This document shows positions 7,111-12,956 of a stretch of 12,956 bases of DNA, piece by piece. The notes beneath the pieces are model-generated. The model ran no database searches. It was not told the DNA's origin and was given only the letters and a program-made list of their open reading frames with translations. Positions within the stretch are counted from its first letter, which is position 1; each line of letters opens with the position of its first letter. Source of the stretch: Cephalothrix spiralis (Eukaryota; Nemertea; Palaeonemertea; Archinemertea; Cephalotrichidae); contig JAUCNG010195529.1 in the NCBI GenBank assembly GCA_032353305.1, positions 1-12,956 on the forward strand, written 5' to 3'. The position numbers were made by a program, and so were the translations under genes.

Positions 7111-8040
7111 TTCAGTTCTAATCTATTACTTTCAGATGAGACAGCAATTCCAGTAATAGAAGTTTTGGTTTCGATATACATATACGACTGTATATATATA
7201 TTATTTTCACTTGAGTGACTTGCATGAAAAGTGTAAATTTTTTGCCATACACTAGCGATATTTCATGCGATACATTCATAAATATAAACATAGCATAAAG
7301 CATTATGTATAGTGTCGAGGCACATATAACTTTATGTATTATATTATTGTTGAAAACTTGAAACGCCTTTTTTATCGATTTCATGTATCTATAAATGCCT
7401 CGAAATGTATGACTTTCTAAAAAAATAACAAAACTGTTGAAAAAGAAAAAATTCAAATACAAAAATTTGATTAGAGACACTTTAAACGAAAACCAAGTAT
7501 TTAAATATTTTAAAGACTTTCATATATTTTGACATACTCCTACGCAGTGCTCCTTAATTTTGAGATTCGCCTTCAAAATTTATTACGTAAAGATTAGGAT
7601 AAATTGAAACTGCCCTTGGGGACAAGATGATATTTTGACACTATTTATAATAATTTAACACTTAAGATTTGCTCCGTAAATCGTCACATTAGTTTTTGAT
7701 TCAAACCGTGATTCGGAATGCCAGTCGCTGAAATACTGAAAAATTGGAGAAGTTGATTTTGTTAATTTTGTCGGTAGCCTATGTGATTCTGATTCTCATC
7801 ATATCAAAACTTATTAATTTTGTGAAGAAAATTGTCACATTACGTTTTAGGTTAAGATTTAAAGTTGAAAGTCAAGGACAACTATATATTACAACTGCAG
7901 GATAGGATACAGACGAAAAGTGATAAAAATATCATTTTCATAAACATCATCACTAGCATATTTTGTCGTACATTAGAGGAAACTTAGACTCTGACAGACT
8001 ACTTTATCTGATTAGTGTTTTAACATGAAAACATGAGTTT
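7111..8040. other. No exon supported; region between two divergent genes
   Basis: A 120-codon minus-strand open frame (7480-7118) lies here. It is dominated by Phe, Ile, Tyr, Leu and Lys as expected from AT-rich random sequence, lacks splice or start context, and matches nothing I recognise. The first exons of the plus-strand gene should lie here or further left, but no acceptor-donor pair stands out. A GTAGCC donor-like site at about 7771 follows only a short open stretch. Confidence 0.35.
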
Positions 8041-8069
8041 GATCAGGTTTGATAAACAAAATGTGTTAT

Positions 8070-8160
8070 TAAAGTTAAAATAGTCCTTGATTTCCCTTAA
8101 AAAGTCTTTAAAAACTCCTTGAATTTTGTTCCCTGCATTTGCTGGGAACTTTGGTCTGGG
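8070..8160 (+). repeat. Probable dispersed-repeat fragment with AAAGTCCTTGAATTTT-type words
   Basis: The phrases TAGTCCTTGATTT, AAAAAGTCTTTAAAAACT and CCTTGAATTTTGTTCCC recur as diverged versions of one word, in a style common in interspersed repeats of many metazoans. GTTCCC (8128-8133) and GGGAAC (8144-8149) form a 6-bp inverted repeat. Confidence 0.35.
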
Positions 8161-8227
8161 AGATGCCACACAACCTTTTTATTAAGCATTTTTACATTAC
8201 AGTTTTTGTTTTTTGTTATCTTTATAG

Positions 8228-8327
8228 GTATGCTGCGTTTCTAATTGAAGAAAATGAAGTTCTACCTGTTCAAAACATTTCTATAAAGTTGGCTGATGGT
8301 GTGTCATCAGCATTTTCATTTTGTGAG
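8228..8327 (+). CDS. Exon A of an unrecognised spliced gene
   Basis: A long pyrimidine tract (TTTTGTTTTTTGTTATCTTTATAG) precedes the exon and GAG|GTAAAA ends it. Only one of three frames is open: one leading base, then 33 codons, running YAAFLIEENEVLPV, QNISIKLADG, VSSAFSFCE. It ends exactly on a codon boundary (phase 0). It contains one N-glycosylation sequon (NIS) and a cysteine. A methionine-started frame extends left across the acceptor to 8139, but the splice signals argue that this part is intron. The preceding exon must end with two bases of a codon and was not found. The family is unknown to me. Confidence 0.65.
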
Positions 8328-9068
8328 GTAAAAAAAATTCAATAAATCCATCATATGGGGAAATAACCTGAAAACTTCGATTCGCGATAATTCGGAATGT
8401 TTCAGCTCGATGTTCTATACTTTTGAGGTTAATTACAATGACTGAGTGACCAGTGTTTTTTAGTACACAAGAGATACGTAGCAAAATTTCCGGGCGATTA
8501 TAAAAAGCCACAGTTCAAATAGGAAAAAAAGTGTTTAACTACCATTTGCTCTTGAATATTTCGTCGAAATTCTGTTAAAGTTTCAGACGGATACTCGTTT
8601 AAAAAGTCCTGTTATTTCCTCCTATAGTTTGTATATGAAATAGACTGGTTCCCTGATAACTATTAGCGAGATTAAAAATAAAGCATAAGTTTGATCTATG
8701 ATGATAATTAATTATATAGAATAAAGTTCACTTTAACCCTCCACTATCTCAAAAATGCAATATATTTAATATTAAAATTATTCTTAACTGCATGCCCTTA
8801 TTACCCCCCAGGCTATATGTAAAATTCAGGATATTTCCCAATATGTGAGCAATAGGAGGCGGAAAATCTGTACTTTTTTACGACTATAGTGACGGGATAT
8901 TTTTGGCGGATTTTTCTATCTGAGTCGGAAATAAAGCCTCTGAATTACGGAAGTGTATAGGGCCTAACGGATTTTCGAAAATCGTTTTTAATTTATCGGA
9001 ACCAGATATAAGAAAATATGTCTTAATTGTACATAAGTAAATCAGTTGGTCCATCTTCAAACGACAGA

Positions 9069-9155
9069 TAATCGGACAATCGCATCAAAATCAAACATGT
9101 TTGATTTTTGGTCCGATCGTCCGATTATTAGCACACTAGCAGTTTTGATGCGATT
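9069..9155. repeat. Nested inverted repeats just upstream of exon B
   Basis: A perfect 22-bp palindrome is centred at 9097/9098 (9087-9108), with half-site AAAATCAAACA. TAATCGGAC (9069-9077) pairs with GTCCGATTA (9119-9127). In addition AATCGCATCAAAA (9078-9090) is the exact reverse complement of 9143-9155. The last pairing overlaps the palindrome arm, so the two folds exclude each other. The right end lies 8 bp from the proposed acceptor of exon B. Confidence 0.8.
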
Positions 9156-9163
9156 AAAATCAG

Positions 9164-9362
9164 ATTAAAATAGTTCAAAACAAAATCAACAGTAGTATTG
9201 CCTATACGTTTCGATGTCAAGGCAGTTTATGCAAGGTAGGCTTACCAGAGAAATCGGTTGGCTCAGGAACTCCACAACAGGAATCTGATGGCGTAGGCTT
9301 TGTCAATACTGGAAAAGATTTCTATCCCGATTTCTTGATTCCAGATAATTCATCTTGCCATC
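9164..9362 (+). CDS. Exon B of an unrecognised spliced gene (5' end uncertain)
   Basis: The frame is open from a TAA near 9154 to the donor CATC|GTAAGT at 9362/9363. An AAATCAG acceptor at 9161-9163 gives phase 0, matching the end of exon A, though its pyrimidine tract is poor. This yields 66 codons plus one base, including SSIAYTFRCQGSLCKVGLP, KSVGSGTPQQESDGVGFVN and TGKDFYPDFLIPDNSSCH. There are two sequons (both NSS) and three cysteines, which suggests a secreted or luminal protein part. A donor-like GTAGGC at 9236 with a second open frame before it is an alternative for the first 70 bases. The downstream half, from about 9240 on, is the better supported part. Confidence 0.55.
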
Positions 9363-9584
9363 GTAAGTGTGACCTTTAATCATATTCTGATCATGTTAAT
9401 GCTTAAAATTAACTTTGGTTTCACTGCATGGTTTCACAGTTAATTTTTACGTAATTAATTGATGTGTAATAATAAACTCAAGATTATGATTGTTTATGGA
9501 ACTTTTAGTTTGAATTTTCAGAAACCCAGCGTTCGAAAAAAAATTTAAAAAAAATATATATATACATTTTTGTAATAATAACAG

Positions 9585-9681
9585 TCAAACGTGATCCAAC
9601 ACCTACTCTCAAGGTAAAGTTATATGCAAACATGTATAAATTAGTATCCCAATTTGTTTCTTTTGAAACTGTGACTCATCG
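9585..9681 (+). CDS. Exon C of an unrecognised spliced gene
   Basis: The acceptor is AATAATAACAG and the donor CATCG|GTGAGT. The exon takes one base from exon B (C+TC gives Leu), then 31 codons, KRDPTPTLKVKLYANMYKL then VSQFVSFETVTH, and ends with CG, phase 2. An internal AAG|GTAAAG at 9613/9614 resembles a donor, but using it would break the phase with exon D. The continuous reading through it in the same frame supports the longer exon. The intron to exon B is 222 bp and carries an A-run and a short TATA simple repeat. Confidence 0.6.
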
Positions 9682-9689
9682 GTGAGTAT

Positions 9690-10055
9690 AATCATAGAGA
9701 AGCGATCCTTTTTCTATGGTATAATGTAGGCCTTCATGTTTTTATTTTATTCATTAAGTGGTGTAAGTGTACAGTCATGCCAGTCTGAGTAAATGGTGAA
9801 TGTTTGATCACACTTTGTACGATAAAAAGGTTGTTTTTTAATCTGAAACGAATTGTACGGAAAGCAAGATTGTTTATGTTCGAAATCAGAAAGGCGCCAT
9901 TTTGACAAGTATGATTTCACTTTGTACAATACATAAATGGATGTATACAAATTTAGAAAACACATAATTATTTATAGTCTATTTAATAATGGTGCGTGTT
10001 AAGGAGGAATGAAAATGAGTTCTATGAGATATAAGATTCAGAACGATAGAAAATA
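9690..10055. other. Intron sequence, nothing further recognised
   Basis: The region lies between exon C and the foldback element. A 72-codon minus-strand open frame (9965-9747) is present, but it has no splice context or familiar protein and is treated as chance. Confidence 0.4.
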
Positions 10056-10218
10056 GTGCACGCGGTACTTTATTCTCCGGTAAAAGGGATCCTTTGTTGA
10101 CCAATAAAACCCTTTGGTGGTTTTGATCCATGATGTCCCGGCATCATTTCCTGAAAATTTCAAAATCGCGGGTTGCACAGTTTTCGAGAAATGCGCATGC
10201 ACAGTCGAGTTTTAGGGT

Positions 10219-10230
10219 TGCGCATGCGCA
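10219..10230. promoter_or_regulatory. NRF-1-like palindrome in the left arm
   Basis: TGCGCATGCGCA is a perfect match to the palindromic NRF-1 binding consensus. A second, mutated copy (TGCGCATGCACA) lies at 10192-10203. The sites are part of the foldback element. Binding is inferred only from the word. Confidence 0.4.
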
Positions 10231-10480
10231 AATCGCAAAAATTACAGTGGATTCTGATAGAATAGGGACATGTTTTTATCTGTCCATAATACAATTATAT
10301 GACGAGAAATCAGCCGTTACAGAGTTATTAACGTTTGAAATAGGTGTGACGTCATAATCATTGATTCGTTAATTACTCTTTCGTCATATAATTATATTGC
10401 GGACAGATAGAAACATGCTCCTATTTTACCAGAATCCGCAGTCATTTTTCTGATGCTCATGCGCAACGCTAAAACTCGAC

Positions 10481-10492
10481 TGCGCATGCGCA
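10481..10492. promoter_or_regulatory. NRF-1-like palindrome in the right arm
   Basis: This is the mirror partner of the mutated left-arm copy at 10192-10203, here intact as TGCGCATGCGCA. The partner of the intact left copy is mutated at 10454-10465. Together the ancestral element carried two such sites per arm. Confidence 0.4.
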
Positions 10493-10619
10493 TTTCTCGA
10501 AATTTTGAAATTTTCAGGAAATGATGCCGGGACATCATGGATCAAAACCACCAAAGGGTTTTAATGGTCAACAAAGGATCCATTTTACCGGAGAATAAAG
10601 TACCGTGTGCAGTAAACCC

Positions 10620-10840
10620 ACCTCCTTTAAAATATCCACTGTTTGAAAGGATTCTACTTAATTTTGTTTATCCTATCATAACAACCCGATCGTCAATATT
10701 GTGTTTCAAGAATGTTAATAGACAAGGATAATTTAGAATAAGAATCGAATAACATTATTACATCTTGGTTTTATATTTATAATTTTTTAATGTTAATATT
10801 ATAATATTTTGAAGAGCTGCCTGGGCTATAATTTTATTAC
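10620..10840. other. Intron sequence, AT-rich
   Basis: This is the remainder of the intron between the foldback element and exon D. Only short AT-rich runs are seen, with a pyrimidine tract beginning near 10850. Confidence 0.4.
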
Positions 10841-10872
10841 CTCTTCTTCATTGGAATTGTTTTGTTTTTCAG

Positions 10873-10936
10873 TGATGTCTCTGAAATTTCTGATGCCAAT
10901 GAAATCCTTGTAGGTCATGTAAAAACAGCATCCTGA
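10873..10936 (+). CDS. Exon D, probable terminal coding exon of the unrecognised gene
   Basis: A textbook acceptor (CCTCTTCTTCATTGGAATTG then TTTTGTTTTTCAG) precedes it. The first base completes the split codon from exon C (CG+T gives Arg), then 20 codons, DVSEISDANE then ILVGHVKTAS, end at TGA 10934-10936. The other two frames stop at once or within 13 codons. Donor-like GT sites inside the exon (10910 and 10919) leave open that the coding region continues elsewhere. Another, GAG|GTATGT near 10948, lies beyond the stop. No poly(A) signal is close downstream; the first AATAAA I noticed is near 11704. Confidence 0.55.
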
Positions 10937-11076
10937 AGTCCATGGAGGTATGTTTTTCAACTTTTCGGTCCGAAATTTTTCCTCTTTTATTTATGAGCAT
11001 TCTAAGACTATTAATAATGTACATATATTTTGAGTTACAATTCTGTAGTACAGGCTTTTTGAAAATCTAAAAATCC

Positions 11077-11164
11077 GTCCACGACTCAAACTACTGGACT
11101 ACCGACTGGTCGGACTTCAGTTGGTTACCGGCAGGACTACTGGATTATAGTCCGGACTACTGAC
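11077..11164. repeat. GGACTACTGG-rich patch
   Basis: ACTACTGGACTACCGACTGG, GGACTACTGGATTA and GGACTACTGAC are imperfect repeats. CCGAC-TG-GTCGG and AGTCCGGACT are small perfect palindromes inside. It is degenerate low-complexity sequence. Confidence 0.6.
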
Positions 11165-11169
11165 AAAAT

Positions 11170-11580
11170 TATACAAACTATATACTCGGAACATTACAAT
11201 ATGACCTACCACCCCTTCACTAACTTGACAATTAGCAGACATCACCAAAACACCAAACCAAAATTATCACTAATTTGACATTTTTTCACTTTTCGGACCC
11301 CGGTAGAAAAACACCCAACCTTTTTAGGAAACAATTGAGCGCGGTGAAAATAATGTGCAAAATTTTCCACTGTGTTTCTTGGCCGCCACCTCTTCTTGGT
11401 AGGCCCCTATATGCCCATAACTCTTATCAATTATATTACGACTTGGCAATGTCTTGTTGATATGTATATTTTGTTGAGTCTATGCTTTTTTTACCAAATT
11501 AACCTAGTGCGCGTTATTTTACGAGGTTCCATTGTTTTTACCCAATTAGACTTGTTAGAATTGTTAATTAAGCTAGTATA
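11170..11580. other. No supported gene
   Basis: Two overlapping plus-strand open frames (11275-11460 and 11372-11584) occur in different frames, without acceptor, donor or recognisable protein. They are most likely chance. CACTAACTTGACA and CACTAATTTGACA recur 60 bp apart (about 11218 and 11268). Confidence 0.35.
11521..11530 (+). repeat. Left half of a 10-bp inverted repeat pair
   Basis: ACGAGGTTCC here is the exact reverse complement of GGAACCTCGT at 11918-11927, with partial similarity outside it (T-rich on the left, A-rich on the right). It could mark the ends of a decayed element of about 400 bp, but ten bases is weak evidence. Confidence 0.3.
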
Positions 11581-11585
11581 TTAAA

Positions 11586-11649
11586 TATTTGCCTAAAAAA
11601 GCATCAATAATTACAAATTGCAAATAGGTTTTGCTTTTTATAGTTTGTT
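11586..11649 (+). repeat. Imperfect direct repeat, copy 1
   Basis: TATTTGCCTAAAAAAGCATC, AATTACAAATTGCA and TTGCTTTTTATAGTTTGTT match 11978-12031. This copy has a few more bases (AAATAGG) after the AAATTGC word. Confidence 0.75.
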
Positions 11650-11747
11650 AAGAGAGAAAACAATAATTCCCTTATGCTTTTAACAAATTAAACAAAATGA
11701 CCTAATAAAAATTGATAAATGTTTTGTGTAATATTTATGTTGCAAAT

Positions 11748-11769
11748 GATATATATGTACATGTACATA
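11748..11769. repeat. Perfect 22-bp AT-rich palindrome
   Basis: ATATATGTACA and its reverse complement meet head to head without a loop. It is of little note in AT-rich DNA. Confidence 0.6.
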
Positions 11770-11977
11770 TATGTATGCAAAAACACTTATTTATAAATAT
11801 GGCTTTTGAATAGGCCCGATAACAGTTTGGACTGATATATTTAATCGCCCGACGCGTAGGCAAAATATTTAACATGTAAACGGAACAAAGTTTACAAGTC
11901 TAAAGAGAAAAAAGAAAGGAACCTCGTATTAAAGATTACGTACAAGAGTTAGTTAATTTTCGTGATACGAGTTCTTT

Positions 11978-12031
11978 TATTTGCCTAAAAAGCAATAAGA
12001 ATTACAAATTGCATTGCTTTTTGTAGTTTGC
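11978..12031 (+). repeat. Imperfect direct repeat, copy 2
   Basis: TATTTGCCTAAAAAGCAATA, GAATTACAAATTGCA and TTGCTTTTTGTAGTTTG match copy 1 about 390 bp upstream. In each copy similar AT-rich sequence continues for some tens of bases before similarity fades. Confidence 0.75.
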
Positions 12032-12341
12032 TGGAAAAAATAAAAATTATTTGGTTATGTTGTGATAGATCGTTCGTCGGATCCTTGATAAAGCGCCAGA
12101 GGCTCTTTTATCAGACTTTACCACACATCGATTTATCCAATTCCAGTTGATTCCAATCCTAGCTTTTATCCTTTTTTTACGTTCTAATATCATGTATCAG
12201 TTCGGCAGGTTCTAGATCAGTACATGTAGCCTACATATGATGTACCACTCGGAAAAAAACGTCTCAAACCTTACATGTTAGTTTTCCGCAGTGTTTTGCG
12301 TCAAGTAAGCGCGGATGATAATTATCAATCGTCGAACTTTA

Positions 12342-12562
12342 GGGCGTCGCGGTGGCGAAGTCGTAGAGCGCTCGATTCGTATACCGGGATCCGGGATAGA
12401 AACCTGGCATCACTTTCACTTGGCACCACTTTCTATCGTGAAGTTCATGACGTCATAATTACGGGTCCTGGCAACCTGTGACGTAACCATTAACCTAACC
12501 TTGTCAATATGTATATCCTCCGATCACGTGCCAAGTTTCATGGTCCTACGAGATTATAAATA
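12342..12562 (+). mobile_element. tRNA-derived SINE, diverged
   Basis: The head reads like a tRNA: GGGCGTCGCGGTGGCGAAG then TCGTAGAGCGCTCGATTCG. The A box TGGCGAAGTCG (12353-12363) matches the polymerase III consensus at all but one of its defined positions. The B box GGATAGAAACC (12394-12404) matches GGTTCGAATCC at 8 of 11, with 30 bp between the boxes. The body continues through TGACGTCA (12448-12455) and a GCCAAGTTTCATGGTCCTAC stretch to an ATAAATAAAT tail. The 3' limit is estimated. No target-site duplication was found, and the decayed B box suggests an inactive copy. A 68-codon open frame overlapping it (12275-12481) is a by-product. Confidence 0.75.
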
Positions 12563-12663
12563 AATTTCATATCAGCTATAGTACCACGTATTTTAGACGA
12601 AAAAAAGATCCTTTTAACGCACACAGCCTCCTGGGTTGCACGGTCATGTTAAATACGTTGAGT

Positions 12664-12681
12664 GGGAGGGACAGCCCTCCC
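12664..12681. repeat. Perfect 7-bp hairpin GGGAGGG-ACAG-CCCTCCC
   Basis: The stem is perfectly paired with a 4-base loop and is followed by an A-rich run. In a nuclear genome it has no assigned terminator role. It may be part of a small repeat. Confidence 0.7.
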
Positions 12682-12838
12682 TAAAATATAAAAAAAACAT
12701 AAATTTAAAATCGATGTCAAAGTAATAAATAATCAATGATCGCAACTAAAATGGAAATTGACAGGAGTCTATGTCGTTAAATTGACAATAAAAAAGTTTC
12801 AAATTAAATAATATTTTATTATTATTACTGATCATTAT

Positions 12839-12956
12839 GGCCCTGTCACACTACGACGTATAGAGTAGCGTATGCCGACGTTTTATAATTTTTACCAACA
12901 CGCTGCTGTACGTTAGGGGTAGGTTTGCATACGTTAGAAATACGCTGGCATAAGTT
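12839..12956 (+). mobile_element. Possible start of a mobile element cut by the window end
   Basis: After an AT-rich stretch ending CTGATCATTAT, the composition changes abruptly at GGCCCTGTCACACTACGACG to CpG-rich sequence with recurring words (GCATACGTTAG, GTACGTTAGG, ATACGCTGGCATA, CGTATGCCGACG). The opening resembles the terminal inverted repeats of small DNA transposons. The other end lies outside the window, so neither terminal inversion nor target-site duplication can be checked. Confidence 0.3.

Larger units (their letters stand above)
10056..10612. mobile_element. 557-bp foldback (MITE-like) element with about 250-bp inverted arms
   Basis: The ends read GTGCACGCGGTACTTTATTC and, on the opposite strand, CTGCACACGGTACTTTATTC, and both continue with TCCGGTAAAA. 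Each end is flanked by TA, the target-site duplication typical of Tc1/mariner-type elements. The arms (about 10056-10307 and 10363-10612) match along nearly their whole length apart from scattered changes and an extra block of about 15 bp in the left arm near 10167-10182. The central 55 bp are unpaired. No transposase is encoded, so it would depend on a partner element. It lies in the intron between exons C and D. Short open frames on it (10130-10357 and 10537-10731) are by-products. Confidence 0.9.

Noticed and set aside
7118-7480. Longest open frame in the window, 120 codons on the minus strand
   Set aside because: Its composition is that of AT-rich random sequence (Ile, Phe, Tyr, Leu, Lys), it has no splice or start context, and it shows no recognisable motif.
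9585-9613. A 29-base microexon ending at the internal GTAAAG
   Set aside because: The frame stays open past that site to the stronger GTGAGT donor, and only the longer exon keeps phase with exon D.
10130-10731. Open frames of 75 and 64 codons
   Set aside because: Both lie on the arms of the foldback element and are largely the same palindromic sequence read from each side.
12342-12410. Functional tRNA gene
   Set aside because: The acceptor stem does not close and the B box and T arm are degraded, so it is tRNA-derived rather than a working tRNA.
12275-12481. 68-codon plus-strand open frame
   Set aside because: It overlaps the tRNA-like head and body of the SINE, so there is no reason to think it is translated.
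12664-12700. Rho-independent terminator (hairpin plus A run)
   Set aside because: The setting is nuclear eukaryotic DNA with no bacterial operon nearby, and a 7-bp stem alone does not support the call.

Overview
The window reads as intron- and repeat-rich nuclear DNA of an invertebrate metazoan. It is AT-rich, has no long uninterrupted ORFs and no bacterial gene spacing. Short protein-coding exons are bounded by good GT/AG splice sites. The repeats include a tRNA-derived SINE with A and B boxes, an LTR-like block, a large foldback transposon flanked by TA, and many short diverged tandem and dispersed repeats. I cannot name the species. A marine invertebrate such as a mollusc or cnidarian would fit, but that is impression rather than proof.

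Layout. Bases 1-5100 are almost entirely repeats: a 224-bp tandem unit, a roughly 50-bp hairpin motif in five full copies and one partial, three patches rich in AATCGATA-type words, an LTR-like block at 1075-1254, two copies of a roughly 150-bp dispersed repeat, a TTAGTCCTTG array, a 70-bp tandem duplication and a GGATTA/TAATCC-rich tract. No gene is supported there. Bases 5100-6500 hold two small tandem duplications and no convincing exon.

Genes. On the minus strand, an exon at 6681-6516 encodes a complete MYND-type zinc finger, apparently at the N terminus of its protein. A splice donor at 7050/7049 may end a 5' untranslated exon of the same gene. On the plus strand, four exons at 8228-8327, about 9164-9362, 9585-9681 and 10873-10936 join in one consistent reading frame and end at a TGA. 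They would give a 152-residue C-terminal protein part with three N-glycosylation sequons and several cysteines. I do not recognise the family. The two genes would be arranged head to head, with their 5' sides facing each other across roughly 7.05-8.2 kb.

The last intron of the plus-strand gene contains a 557-bp near-palindromic foldback element (10056-10612), whose arms carry four copies, two intact and two mutated, of an NRF-1-like TGCGCATGCGCA word. From 11 kb to the end the sequence is again repeats: a GGACTAC-rich patch, an imperfect direct repeat pair, the SINE at about 12342-12562, a perfect 7-bp hairpin, and what may be the first 118 bases of another element running off the window.

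All exon calls rest on splice motifs, phase agreement and, for MYND, the spacing of zinc ligands. No transcript or homology search was available.
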